DNA of 64,000 nucleotides from Rehmannia glutinosa (GCA_016081115.2 JABTTQ020001495.1:124001-188000); one strand, 5' to 3'; numbered from the stretch's first letter, positions 44,641 to 56,943 are shown. Notes: a model not told the origin generated them from the sequence alone. Translations and numbers: made by a program.

Positions 44641-46962
44641 AAATTAAGTTTTAGGTACCCATACTTATGCGGGTCTGAAGGGTTAGAATTGTAAGATGAT
44701 CCAACCAACCTATAGCCAAATGATTTGACTCTAAGGGGTTGCCATCTATCGTGCCATAATCATAATTAATCCTGGCAAATTGCTTGGGGATTCTAGGTTC
44801 ATACGATTGTCTCTTTTGTCGCATGCCTGCATATGTGTTTTAGCAATTGCCTTTCTTGGGTAATTGTGGTGTCTTTGAGCGTAGTGCCTAAGTGCATATG
44901 TGTCTTTGATGAAAGCTCTTATGCCTTTGGAATGGCCTTTCTTTGAGTTCTAGGCCTTTGCCATTTGGGCTTATATTCCATAAGTCGTCTTTGATAGTTC
45001 ACATTATTCCAATCGGCTTGGCTTGGATATTTTCTACCATTCCCATCATATGTATTTCTTTTATGGGTTTTTCGGGGTTTTGGTAGTTCTCGCTTCTTCT
45101 TTACGAGTATTTTCATTTTGGAGTTTCTTTGAGGACTCATTTGAATCTCTTCTGTTTGTCCTTTCAAAGACACTCAATTAGTTGTTTTCCTTTTCCTTTG
45201 TAACCAAAGCCGGTTTGCTTATTATTGTGCTTTGGAGTGAATGTGTGTGCAACATTTAGAGTTTTGGATTTTCGGACTCTTCATGACTTGAAGATCCTTT
45301 TTCCAAAATTACTCTTGAGGTTTGACATAGCACGAGAGGAATTAAATCTAGCTTTGTCTTGTCTCCACATTCTCTTTGACTCATAATAAGATCATCCAAT
45401 GATTTAGATGCCTTAGTGAATGAGGCAATAACATTCTTGAGGTCATTCTCCTCTTTTCTATAGCAGCAATTTCGCTATTAATCTAGCGTTTTTCGACCTT
45501 TAAACTTTCATTCTCATCGGCTATTTGACTTAGAGTGCTCAACTCCTTACTCGGCTTGAGTTTTGACCTTTGAGTAGGTTGTTCTCCTCATTCAATAGTG
45601 TGTGTGAGGATTTAATGTGTTCAAAAACTTTCATCATTTTGCCTAATGAATCATAAAGATCGAGTGGGTGATGAAGTGTGTGTGTCACGATCACTATCAC
45701 TAGTGTCCGAGTTTGATGAGTTAGAGTGTACCTCATCTTCTTGGTCGAAGTTGATCTTGTTCCTTGGCCATCAAGCGGTCGGGGCTTCTTCTTGAGAGTC
45801 ACTTGAGTAGTCAGACTTCTTTGCTCTCGAATCATTTGTCTCTCTTGACTTGGTTTTTGCGATCTCTGCGACCATCATTGCCTTTTTCTTTTCTTGTCTT
45901 CTTTCTCTCGAAGACTTTTCTTTCTTCTTCATCCCTGTATTTGTTGACTACGAGGATATGGACGATCAATGGCATAGTGACCTGGTTGTCTACGAGTTCG
46001 GCATAGATATTCAACCTTTTGATCGACTCTTTCCATTCTTGGATTGTCGGCCCTTTGATATTCAACTTTTTGATGATCTGTTCTCTTGGTTGGCCTATCT
46101 TCCCTTGATTTGGAGCCGAGTGAGTGTCTTACGGAAGATTCACCCTTTCCTCTCTTGTAGTTCTTATTGAAGAACTTGTTGAACCTCTTAACCATCGGGG
46201 CTATTTCTTCCGGGTAAATGACTTCTTTGACCTCGGCTCTCTTCCCATCTTTAACAATTAGAGCATTGTTTTGGGTACTGTTGTCTCTTCTGGTCTTTTC
46301 TTCTCGGCTCAAACTCGTAGGCTTTGAGGTCGAGAATAACTCATGGTTGGATGTCTTTGATAGGTCCATGGAATGTCTCGGTGCCATGACCTTCATTTCC
46401 CATTCATTTGGAAGACTTTTAGGATTTTCATACACATTTCCTTCGTGTATATTCCTTTCCAAGTGCGGGCATGCTCATTTGTGATTTACGTGAACCGAGC
46501 ATCTAGTTGATCCAGGTTCTCTCCGAGATCATTTTGAAGTTCTCAAATTTCGTACAACCACCGATAATTTGTTTTCTTTGATTTGCTCACGAGCCTTCAC
46601 AAATCAATGTCGACTTGTCCCGATTTCTTTAGCCGTTTTGCATGATTTGACTTTATTGAACATGGCTTTGTCAAGGTTTTGTAAAGGATGTCCTTGGCTA
46701 CATTGTCCAGGTTATATCTTTTTGTCATCATTTGTCCACTCGGTTCTTGGTTTTCAACCATGGTAGTGCGGGAGCAACATCTTCTTCTCCTTCACCGCAA
46801 CTCTTCGCATAATGTGTTCACCTTTAAGATTTGCGAGAGGCCCATCTTCTATAACTATCCACATCTCATCATGTAATCTTTGATAGATGAGCGCATACGA
46901 ATTTTCCAATCATCAAATTCTTCAATAGTGAACATAGGGATGCGTGTCAAATTTGCTTCCAT
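44641..46962 (-). pseudogene. Copia F: Gag
   Basis: The start at 46962 begins MEANLTRIPMFTIEEFDDWK. The capsid region is at 46462-45929 (LPNEWEMKVMAPRHSMDLSK, then PMVKRFNKFFNKNYKRGKGE). The zinc knuckle near 45950-46015 is unreadable as CCHC because of local indels. The acidic and coiled-coil regions (45835-45200) match copy A, and the linker (45173-44919, PKWQRPRTQR) leads to pol. It is not translatable as written. Confidence 0.8.
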
Positions 46963-47074
46963 GATAATAACTTTTAATGATAAAAAGAGTTTCGAGGGTT
47001 TAAGTACTAAAGCGGACTTTGAAAAGTTTGGAGATCTAGTTCGGTAACGGTGCGGAGGGTTCAATGAACCAACC

Positions 47075-47087
47075 GCTCACGATACCA
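47075..47087 (-). other. Primer binding site of copia F (tRNA-iMet)
   Basis: The minus strand reads TGGTATCGTGAGC where the functional site is TGGTATCAGAGC: the CAG is replaced by CGTG. A young element should have an intact site, so sequence error is likely. Confidence 0.8.
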
Positions 47088-47089
47088 CT

Positions 47090-48660
47090 TGTAGGTCCCA
47101 AGGGGTGTAAGTGTAAGGTTTAGAAGGGGGGTTGAATAAACCTTACCAAATTTTCGATTTAGTCCCTTTAAATATACTGAGTTGATTCTACAAGTTTGTG
47201 TCCTTGATGGACAAGTCGATTTAGTCAATCAAGAGAGTTAGTCTCTCAACAGACTCAATCGATTTGTTGATGGAATAACTCATTTGTTGATTCTAAATTA
47301 ACTCAATTGTGTGGTTTTGTTTTATTGGAAGACTTAACACCCTTAAGTTTGATTAAGAAAGAGTTTAGTGCTAGGTTTAGTACTAGTATTATCAAGTGGA
47401 TAGCAAATTTATCGTGAGATATAAGCGAGTTAAAAATGCGGGAATTAAAGTCTTTGAAATGTAAATGACACAATGAAATTTTTATAGAGGTTCGAAGATG
47501 GGGTAATTCTTCTACTCCTCTCTTCTCCAACTTGGAGGAATCCACTAAGTAATGATCGGTTTACAAAGTGGTAATGATCCGGATACAAGTCTTGATCACG
47601 GTGACTTGATCCTTTGGGACTCGATCCGAGACGCCTTGATCACTCGGTGGCTTCTCTTACGACTCGGCTTCTTCACGTAGGCATTTGCCTTGCTACTACA
47701 TGACTCACTTGCTCAAGCTCTTTGGATTTGATCACGAAGCCCTCCAAAAGCTTGAGACTTGGTTCAACCTTGAACCTTCCTACAATCCTTCGTGGAATGT
47801 AGACCCCTTTTCTTCAAAAGTTTCCTCTTAAACTGATTGAAGTTCTCTTTCCTTCACGGGTGAGTGTTGGATTGATGTACTTCGTAATGTAGGCTTGAGG
47901 ATTAATCTTGAATGATTTGAGAGTATTTCTGGTTACACTTTGATTGATTTCTTGAATGTTCGTGGTTTAGGTAACCTTCTCTCAGAGTCATTCCTCAGCC
48001 TTTTATAGTGATCTTTCAAAAATTTGCCCGTTGAAGAGATAGGCTTATTTTTGAAAGTCACTTGCGATCGTTGGCTTGTCTTGTTGCAGTCCTTGGAATT
48101 GCCATTTCCTCGTATGAATTGTTCTTTCACCTTTTCGAGAGTTCGACACGGTGTAGTGCTTCCCATTGGTTCATTCCTTTTGCACGCTTTTGGGGTGAGC
48201 ACTCCGAGAAAGGTGGTATGGAGATATTACTTGTTTAAGTAAATCTCTTGATTTCTCGTGCAATGGATCTTTCGATTATCTCGACTTGATTGCATTTTCT
48301 TGCTTTCCCGGGTGACTTAGAGTCGACTTCCAATCATTGGATGACTCTTTCTGTCACTTCAACTTGAGACTTGGCTTTCTCGAGTTGACTTGACCGATAC
48401 TCCACTTAGCCGCATCTCACTGCTTCTTGATAGAGTTCCGTCTACTCTTTTTTTTTTTTTTTTTTTGCCATACTCACTGTCTCGCAGAGTCTTCCTTCCG
48501 TCTTGATTGTCTTCTTGCATGTTAGGGGGCGTAGGCGACTTAACTCGGCAGCTTGGCTCTAATTGTTACAATGCATTTTACAGCAAGAATTGGGGTGCCA
48601 ACTTTCTATTCTAAGTTTTACATGGCATTCATCAAAATCTAAACAATAAAATTCCTAACA
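47090..48660 (-). repeat. 5' LTR of copia F
   Basis: The LTR spans 1571 bp, from tgtaggtccc to cctaaca, followed by the target duplication ctgct (48661-48665). A minus-strand TATA-like box is at 47999-48008. It pairs with 22927-24524. Confidence 0.9.
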
Positions 48661-48665
48661 CTGCT

Positions 48666-49145
48666 CCTGAGACTCAGGTTCTTCACAAGACGGTTGCCCT
48701 GCTACTTCAGCTTCCGTCAAACCTTTGGATTTGATCACTTAGCCCTCCAACAGGTTCAAAGCACTAGTTCGATCGGGAACATTACTACACCTCCTTCAAC
48801 CTTGGAGAGTAGACCCCTTGTTCTTGAAACAAGGTTTTCCTCTTCAACAAATGAAGTCGTCTTTCCTTCACTGAGTGTGTTTGATCGATTTCCTTCGAGA
48901 TTAGGCTTGAGGATATTCTTTGAATACTTAAGAGATATTGATATGCTTTGTAGGTTGTTTTCTTGAATAGTTGTGTACTTAGGTTTCCTTCTCTATGTGT
49001 ATTCCTCAACTTTTTATAGTGGTGGTTCGAAAATGTATCCATTGAATAGATAGATGCATTTTCAAACTCTATTTCTTGGTCATTGGCTCATCTTTTCTTG
49101 ATCTGCAGCAAGTGATGGTGACATATCCTCGGTTTAATAAAGTAT
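48666..49145 (-). repeat. LTR shared by E and G, middle part
   Basis: This continues the LTR from 22926 and runs to the 9-bp target site (ataaagtat, 49137-49145) of the MULE. It aligns with the G 5' LTR around 57470-57960. Confidence 0.85.
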
Positions 49146-50502
49146 GTCTTAATTGCAAATTTAGTCTTGTGACTATTGGCCGATATCATTTTAGGACCGT
49201 GACAATTTGAATTGGAAATTTAAGACTTTAATTTAAAAAAATTAGCACATTGAGGCTAGTTTTCGCTGGAATTCTCAATTTTTGCCGGAGTTGCTGATGT
49301 GTCTGCCATGTCAGCACCACAAATTGTTGACTTTTTATTTTCTGGCCAAATGTGATGATTAGGATGATGAGTCAAAAATTTAATTAATTTTTCTTTTTTC
49401 CTTTTTCTATTTTCCCCTTTCTTCTTCTCCCCTCCCTCCTCACCTCACCGTCGCCCACTTACGCCACCACCGTCTGCTAAAGGTACATATCAATAATCTG
49501 ATTTTGGATTTCCCTTAGCAACCAAGAATTGTTTGTTCTTACTGGAAAATTCTTCACCAGACAACGACTAACGTTTTTAAATAATATGGTTTTGTGCTGG
49601 GGAGATGATGGTATTTCTTATTCAAATCGTAATCTTAATTCCTCCATTTTTTCGATCTAGTTCCCCAGCCGCGCCAGCAATTGTGAAAAAGACGCCCAAA
49701 ACGGTAAGAGAATGGTTGCGGAGGTGGGAAAATTATGAAAAGATGGCATTGAAAGCCCTCAAAGGAGGAAATGGTTGTGGTGGGGACTAGGGAGGGGAGA
49801 TGGTGGCGAGGGGGAGGGATAGTAGGCAGCGGTGGTGACAGGAAGCAGAAAGAGAAAACAGATAGGTGAGTTGGGGTGTTATGGGACAGTGGTGGTGGTT
49901 GCGAGGGCTGATCAATGGAGGTGGTGGTGGCCACCGAGGGTTGGAGGAGGTGGTGGTGGTGGTGGTTGGGAGTGAATCACGTGAAGAAGATGAAACATTT
50001 TTCAGTTTTTTATTTAATTAAAATATGTTGATTAATGTTGTCAAAACAAAAATGTTGATTAGTAGAGAATATATAGATTGCTTAATGGAGATAAGTCTAG
50101 ATATATATAAATATTAGATCAGAAATATAATTTTCAAAACATAAAATAATTTGTTATCAAATTAAATTTGTTATTATTTTCAACTTAATTTGTAAAATAT
50201 AATTAACAAAGAACAAAACAAAAAATAATGTGCTGATTAGAAAAAAAAAATCAAAATGCCACATCTACATGCCATAAATGCAATTTTCAGTCAACTAGTC
50301 CAGGTATGAAAGTCAAAATCCCCAATTGTAGTGCTGAAGTGGCAGACACATAAGCAACTCCGGTGAAAATTGAGAATTCCGGCAAAAACTAGCCTCAATG
50401 TGCTAATTTTTTTATACTAAAGTCTTAAATTTTCAATTCAAATAGTTACGGTCCTAAAATGCTATCGGCCAATAGTTACAGGACTAATTTTGCAATTAAG
50501 CC
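49146..50502. mobile_element. Non-autonomous Mutator-like element (MULE) with 182-bp inverted ends
   Basis: The ends GTCTTAATTGC...GCAATTAAGCC begin long terminal inverted repeats of about 182 bp (49146-49327 and 50321-50502), with scattered differences. The 9-bp target duplication ATAAAGTAT is exact (49137-49145, 50503-50511), which with the long ends fits Mutator-like elements. The interior has a C/T-rich then GGTGGT-rich section (49390-49960) followed by AT-rich sequence. Short frames on both strands there (for example 49605-49790 + and 49934-49635 -) are low complexity. A captured gene fragment is possible, but no domain is recognised and no transposase is present. Confidence 0.9.
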
Positions 50503-50511
50503 ATAAAGTAT

Positions 50512-50982
50512 GCACCCTTTTAGGTCCTGACACATGTTCAGTGCTTCCCATTGGTTCATTCCATTTGCACGCTTCTGGGATGAGCAGTTTTATACATGGC
50601 AGTATGGAAGTATTACTATAATAAGTATTATCCTTGAATTTTGTGCAATGGATCCATCACAGTCGACTTTGACTTGACAGCTGCTTTACCCCTTTGTCTT
50701 GAGTCAGTTCCAATCTTTTAGGAACGACTTAACTGTCTGTCAGCTGACAGAAACAACCTTCTAACCACTTGTCTGATACTTCTCTGCACTTCACTTAACT
50801 ATCTCACCGTTGTGTCTTCTCTTTGATCTTCAGTCGAGTCCTGCAATCTTCAGCTTGGCTGCTTCCATTCAGCTTATAAAGTCCTATCTATTACAAGTTA
50901 ACTACAGTTGAATTGGGGTGCCAACTTCCTAATCTAAGTTTTACATGCTATCATCAAAATCTATTACATAAATTTCCCAACA
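50512..50982 (-). repeat. LTR shared by E and G, right part
   Basis: The remainder of the LTR after the MULE ends cccaaca at 50982. On the minus strand this is the LTR start, directly after the RNase H frame of G. The three parts add up to about 1.47 kb, equal to the G 5' LTR (1467 bp). Confidence 0.85.
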
Positions 50983-52500
50983 CAAGTTTGTTATTAAGTT
51001 CTTCAAATCTTGATTCACATAATGGCTTTGTGAATTTATCAGCTAACTGTTTATCAGTTGATATGTATTCCAATGTGATGTCTTTCTTTTCAACATGATC
51101 TCTTATAAAATGATATATGACATAAATGTGCTTGGTTCTTGAACGCAATGATGGATTCTGAGTAATTGCAATGGCACTTTTGTTATCACACATAATTGGA
51201 ATATATGTTTCTTCTATATCATAATCTCTAAGTTCATCCATAAAACTTGGGCACAACAACTGCCTGCAACAATGTACTTTGCTTCAGCTGTGGATGTCAC
51301 TATTGAATTATGTTTCTTGCTGAACCAAGAAACTAACCTATTTCCAAGCATTTGATAGGTACCTGATGTACTTTTCTTGTCAACTCTACATCCAACATAG
51401 TTTGAGTCTGAGTAGCCAACTAACTTGAATCCTCCTTCCTTGAGATACCATAAGCCAACTTTCTGGCGTCCCTTCAAATACCTTAGGATTCTCTTGGTTG
51501 CAGTCATGTGACTTTCTATTAAAGAACAGATTGAAATCTAACACATACACCTACAACAAAGGTGATGTCTGGCCTACTTACTGTTAAATAGAGCAATGAT
51601 CCAATGAGAGCTCTATATCTTGTTTGATCAACAGTGTTTGCCTTCTGCATCCATATCCATCTTCACTGATGTATTCATGGGAATCTTCATAGATGAATTC
51701 TCTTCCATACCAAATGAATTCATTAAATCTCTGGTATACTTGGTTTGGCTTATGAAGGTTTAATCATTCATTTGTTTGATTTGAAGATCTAGGAAGAAAG
51801 TCAACTCTCTCATCATGCTCATCTCAAATTTCCCTTGCATAATGTTTGAGAATTTGTCACACAGCTCTTTGTTTGTGGATCCAAAGATGATGTCATCGAC
51901 ATATATTTGAACAAGCAGTATACTCTCCCCATCTTGAATTCTGAAGAGTGTCCTATCAACCTTGCCTTTGGTAAATACATTATCTATAAGAAACTGAGAC
52001 AATGTGTCATATCAGGCTCTTGGTATTTGTTTCAATCCATATAATGCCTTCTTGAGCATGTAGACTTTATCTCCAATAGTTTTCTGCTCAAAACCTGGAG
52101 ATTGCTCCACATAGACTTCTTCTACAAAAAGTCCATTCAAAAAAGCATTATTCATATTCATTTGATAGACTATAAAGTTCTTGTGTGTAGCTTAAGTAAG
52201 AAACATCCTAATTGCTTCCAATCTTGCAACAGGTGAAAAGGTTTTATCAAAAACTATGCCCTCTTCTTGGCAATACCCTTTGGCTACCAATCTTGCCTTG
52301 TTTCTCACTACAGATCCTTCTTCATTCTTCATATTTCTAAATACCCACTTAGTACCAATAACATTTTGGTGGGTAGGCTTTTGAACTGATTCCCAAACTT
52401 TAATTATTTCAAACTGATTTAGCTCATCTTGCATAACTAGAATCCAATGTGTGTCATCCAATGATTGTAACACATCTTAGGCTCAATCTGGGAAATGAAA
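50983..52500 (-). pseudogene. Copia copy G: reverse transcriptase and RNase H
   Basis: The RT N-terminus at 52473-52192 reads WILVMQDELNQFEIIKVWES, KNEEGSVVRNKARLVAKGYC and FSPVARLEAIRMFL. The active site at 52002-51760 is LLVQIYVDDIIFGSTNKEL. RNase H is at 51507-51214 (KGGFKLVGYSDSNYVGCRVD-type segment, TAEAKYIVAGSCCAQVLWM) and 51259-50954 (PIMCDNKSAIAITQNPSLRS, HFIRDHVEKKDITLEYISTD). The last frame runs nine codons into the LTR before its stop, as in copy D. Breaks at about 52190, 51760 and 51510 inactivate it. D and G are clearly the closest pair among the copies. Confidence 0.85.
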
Positions 52501-53560
52501 CAAGTGAGCATAGCTTCATGTTAAGTTCTGGATCTGGTTCTTACTCCTTCTCTAACATCTCCAACAACAAGCTCTGGAGGATGGTCTCTCAGCCATCTCA
52601 CATTTGGTTGGAGTAAGTCTACTGGATTTAGTCTTCTTCAGCTAAGTTGTCTTGAACACCCTCTTCATCATTCAGCTACAAGTCTTCAAGTTTTCTTTGA
52701 GATTAAACTATCTCATCTTCATCTAGGTTGAGTCTTCTGACATCTACCTCAACATAGGGACTCTTCTGATCAGTTGGTTAATTCATCTTGTCAGCTAACT
52801 TATCAATGTCTTCTCCAAACACCACATGAATAGACTCTTCTGTAACCATACTCACTCTCAAAGCTTTACTCTCAGCTGAGTATCCCAAAACGATACCTTC
52901 ATCAGCTTTAGCATCAAAAGCTTTCAAGTTGTCCTTGCCATTATTGTGAATGAAGAACTTACATCCAAAGATATGAAAATATCCAACATTGGCTTCCTCC
53001 CTGTCCAAATTTCATAAGGGGTTTTGGACAGCTGCCTATTGATCATAAACCTATTCTGAGTGTAGCAGGCAATATTAATGGCTTTAGCCCAAAATCTCTT
53101 AGGCAATCCAGCTTCAGCAAACATGGTCCTTGCAGCTTCCTTGAGAGCTCTGTTCCTTCTTTCGGCTACTACATTCTGATATGGAGTTATTGCAGCTGAC
53201 AACTCATGACCAATACCATTATCTATGAAATAATGAGTTATAATATCATCGACAAACTCATTCTTCTATTAGACCTTATCTTGATAATGGTTTGGCTCTC
53301 ATTTTGAACTCTTCGCATCAGCTAAGGAAGCTTCTGCAATGTTTCCTTCTTTTTACACATAAAGATGGTCCATGTGTATCTGGAATAATCATCCACCCCT
53401 ACTAAGGTGTATTTCTTTCCACTGATGTTGGCTGGTTTAACAGGACCAAATAAATCCATATGCAATAAGTGCAATATCCTGGTTGAAGAAGAAATTGGCT
53501 TGTCCTTGAATGAAGACTTAATTTGCTTTCTCATCTGGCATGCATCACAAATGGTTTCCT
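52501..53560 (-). pseudogene. Copia copy G: integrase
   Basis: The frame 53657-53322 enters the core at LHMDLFGPVKPANISGKKYT (first Asp) and VGVDDYSRYTWTIFMCKKKE. The catalytic-Glu region at 53202-52924 is altered: ITPYQNVVAERRNRALKEAA replaces the usual QQNGVAERRN. LPKRFWAKAINIACYTQNRF and QLSKTPYEIWTGRKP follow. The frame 53008-52778 holds HIFGCKFFIHNNGKDNLKAF. The second catalytic Asp region (53280-53205) is out of frame. Confidence 0.8.
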
Positions 53561-55004
53561 TTTTGTATATTGAGTTTGGCAATCCTTCCATAAGATGACT
53601 CCTTGCAAGATTGTTGATTGTCTTGAAATTCAGGTGACTCGGTTTCTTGTGCCACAACCAACTTGATTATTTGTACTTTTGGCTATGAGACATGTAATTG
53701 GTGTAGCAGTTGACCAATCCACTACATACATATTTTTCTGTCTTGATCCTAATAGCACAACTTCATTAGATTCAGCATCCTTGATCTGGCATACTCCCAC
53801 GTTGAATCCTACATTGTAGCCCTTATCACAAAGTTGGCTGATGCTCAGCAGATTGAAATTCAACCATTGAACATAGGCCATATCTGTGATTTCTAGTCTA
53901 TTTTTCTTTATAGATCATGTGCATTTGATTTCCCCTTGAGCTTCATTTCCTCCAAATATGACTTTTCCTCCTTTTTCTTCCTTAAAGTTTGATTAATTCT
54001 TTTAATTCTCTGTCATATGTCTGGAACATCCACTATCCATGTACCAGGTTCATTGGCACTCAGCTGTTCCTTGAACATGCATCAAGGAAATCAGGTTTTA
54101 GGTACTCAAACATGTCTGGGTCCTGAGGGGTTAGTACTATAAGGTGATCCAACTAACCTATAGCCAAATGGTCTAACTCTAAGAGGTTGCCACCTATCAG
54201 TTCCATAATCATAATGAACATTTCCAAATTGCTAGGGAGCTTTAGGATTATACATCTATCTATTTTGTCTGTATGCTTGTGTGTGAGCTTGTGCATTTGC
54301 TTTCTTAGGATAGTAATGAAACTTTTGTGCATATTGGGCATTGTGTTTGGGTGCATATGTGTGTTGATAATGGTTCCTTTGCCTTGGGAATGACTTATTT
54401 TGAGTCTGAGGTGTTTGCCACTTGGGCTTGTATCCCATAGGATTTGGTTGATATCTCATTTGATTGTTCCAATCAGCTTGGCTAGGGTAATTTCAACCAC
54501 TCCCATCATATGGCTTTCTATGCTGAAACCTCTGAGGCGTTTGGTAGTTCTATTTTGATTTCACAAAATATTTCCTGTTTAAAGTCTGCTGATAGAGTTT
54601 TCTGAATTTAGTTTCAGTTGTCCTCTCAGCATACTTTGTTGGCTTTCTGCCCTTTCTTTTATATCCTAGGCCAGCATGGTTCTGATTATGTTTGTGAATG
54701 GTTGTGGGTGCAACACATGGTGCTTTGGATTTTTGGACTATCTTTACTTGAGGATCCTTTTTCCATAACCACTCTTGGAGTTTGAGCATGCACAAAGGAA
54801 TTAAATCATATGCCTGTTTTGCATCCACTTTCATTTTGTATCATTATTAATTTATCCAATGATATAGATGCCTTGGTAAATGATGCAATCACATTTTTCA
54901 AATCTTTTTTTCTCTTTTCTAATTCAGCTAAGTCTACTTTGATCTTAGCTATCTCATCCTTCAGCTCAGTGTTCTTAGCAGATATGTGACTTTAGAGTAC
55001 TCAG
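53561..55004 (-). pseudogene. Copia copy G: GAG-pre-integrase and Gag C-terminal part
   Basis: The frame 53881-53630 reads NFNLLSISQLCDKGYNVGFN and NMYVVDWSTATPITCLIAKS. The zinc-site region (LNFKTINNLARSHLMEGLPN, CDACQMRKQ) overlaps the integrase frame. The linker at 54459-54256 is Gln/Lys/Tyr-rich (YKPKWQTPQTQNKSFPRQR). Above that are remnants of the coiled-coil region up to the MITE at 55005. Several stops occur. Confidence 0.75.
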
Positions 55005-55446
55005 TAGGGATGGCCATTTCGCCCGGCCCGTCGGTACCCGCCCCGGTCCGCCCATTTGGGTCGCCCTGCCTTGTGACCCAGGACGGGGTGGGGCGGGTCT
55101 GGGTATCACTTTCGCCCCGCGGGTACCCACCCCGCCTAGTATTTTTATACTTCAAATATATTTTAATATATTTTTTGTATGTATAATATATATTATAATA
55201 TAATTTTTATGTATTCTTATATTATATCTAATATTTATAAATTGATAATAATGAATTTTGTAAATAATATTTTATAAAAATATATTTTTTCCATTTTTTT
55301 TTCATTTTTTAAATTTAATTTAATGTAAAACGGGTCGGCCCGCCCCGCCCCGCGACCCGTGGCAGGTCACGCCCCGCCTAGTTCTAGGCACGGGACGAGT
55401 CTGGATCCTGGCCGACCCGCCCCGACCCTCCCCATTGCCATCCCTA
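55005..55446. mobile_element. hAT-type MITE inserted in copia G gag
   Basis: This 442-bp insert has ends TAGGGATGGCCATTTCG and, read inward from the right, TAGGGATGGCAATGGGG. It is flanked by an exact 8-bp duplication GTACTCAG (54997-55004 and 55447-55454), diagnostic of hAT. The ends are GC-rich (CCCGCCCCG repeats) and the centre (55140-55330) is AT-rich. It has the same architecture as the MITE at 1433-1951 but different termini, so a different family. It has no coding capacity. Confidence 0.92.
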
Positions 55447-56834
55447 GTACTCAGCTCCTTAGTGAGCTATGAGTTTTGGCTTTTGAACTGGTTGTTTTCT
55501 CATTTCATCATTTTGCCTAATGAATCATAAAGATCAGTGGGTGATGAAGTGTTTGTGTCACTATCACTATCATCAGATATAGAATGAGATGAGTTAGAGT
55601 GTACCTCATCTTCTTGTTCTTTTGCCATGAGGCATATCAAGGCCTCTTCTTCAGTGTCTGAGGAGTAATGAGTCTCACTGCTGTTTGACTTAGCCGGTTC
55701 TTTGCACTTGCCTGTGTTAGCTTCAGCAGTTAACATTGATTTCTTCTTTTCTTATCTTCTCTCTCTGAAGACTTTTCTTTCCTCCTCATTTTTGTATATG
55801 TTGACTGGTGGATACAGACAGTCAACATCAAAATGTCCTGATTGTCTATAATTATAGCACAGGTTTTCAGCTTTCTCGAAGTCAACTCTGTCAGCTCTTT
55901 GATAATCAGCTCTCTAATATTCAGTCCTTTGATGGTCAGCTCTCTTAGGTGGTCTGTCTTCCCTTGCTTTGGAAGGTGTTGAGTGTCTCCTAGATGAATC
56001 ACCTTTGTTCCTTTTGTAGTTCTTATTGAAGAACTTGTTGAATCTCTTTACCATAAAGGCAATCTCCTCCTGGTCAATGACTTCCTTGGATTCAGCTCTT
56101 TTGGATTCAGCCATGAGGGTGCAGTTGCCTGGGGTACAGTTTTCTCTTCTTGCTCTTTCCTTCTGAACTCGAATTCATAAGCTTTCAAATCTGAGAATAG
56201 CTCATGGTTGGATGTTCTTGTTAAGTCCATTGAATGTCTCAAGGCCATAACGTTCATTTCCCACTCAGCTGGGAGCGACCTTAGTATCTTCATACACATT
56301 TCTTTTTGTGTGTATTATTTGCCTAGAGGTGAGAGCTCATTTGTTATATATGTGAATCTGGCATCCAGCTGATCCAGACTTTCACCTACAAGCATTTTAA
56401 AATTTTCAAATTCCTGTACAACAACAGCTAATTTGTTTTCTTTAATTTGATCTAATCCTTCACAAATTAAACTATGTTTTTCCCAAATTTCTTTAACCGT
56501 TCTACAAGATTTCACTTTGTTGAACATGGCTTTATTGAGGGTTTTATACTAAAAAATCCTTGGCAATATTATCCAAGTTGTATCTTTTTCTGTCCTTGTT
56601 AGTCCACTCGCATCGAGGCTTCTCGACCATGGCTGGTCTTGGTACATCATCCTCTCCTTCAGCAGTAGCAGCACCTCTTATAGATGTATTAACTTTCAAT
56701 ATTTGTAATGGGCCATCTTCAATGACGAACCATATCTCATCGTATAAGGTTGAAAGATGTGCATATATGCGTATTTTCCAATCATCAAATTCCTCGACAG
56801 TAAACATAGGAATGCGAGTTAAAATTGCTTCCAT
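55447..56834 (-). pseudogene. Copia copy G: Gag N-terminal and middle regions
   Basis: The start at 56834 reads MEAILTRIPMFTVEEFDDWK. The capsid domain continues at 56527-56315 (LICEGLDQIKENKLAVVVQE) and 56299-56048 (LPAEWEMNVMALRHSMDLTR). The zinc knuckle at about 55805-55870 reads LCYNYRQSGHFDVDC, with the second Cys replaced by Tyr, so it is probably non-functional. An acidic Ser/Asp region (55736-55500) follows before the MITE. Stops separate all segments. Confidence 0.8.
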
Positions 56835-56943
56835 GATAATAGCTTGTTTTGCAAGAAAAGCTTTAAAACAACAAGTGTTGTATGCTTTGAAAAAGAATGA
56901 GATCTAGTTCAATAACCAGTGCGGAAGGCTCAATGAACCAACC

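Larger units (their letters stand above)
22927..48660 (-). mobile_element. Complete Sirevirus-like copia element F (carrying a nested gypsy element)
   Basis: F has two LTRs (22927-24524 and 47090-48660) and a 5-bp target duplication CTGCT (22922-22926 and 48661-48665). It has a tRNA-iMet primer site, gag, pol in copia order (integrase before RT), an extra long ORF after RNase H and a polypurine tract. Without the gypsy insert it is about 14.05 kb, long for copia but in keeping with envelope-bearing Sireviruses. The LTRs are nearly identical apart from changes at CAG/CTG sites, so it inserted recently. Its coding frames are broken mainly at the same kind of site. Confidence 0.9.

Noticed and set aside
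49605..49934. Overlapping ORFs on both strands inside the MULE
   Set aside because: Short and low complexity, with GGTGGT and CT-rich composition. Kept only as a possible captured fragment.
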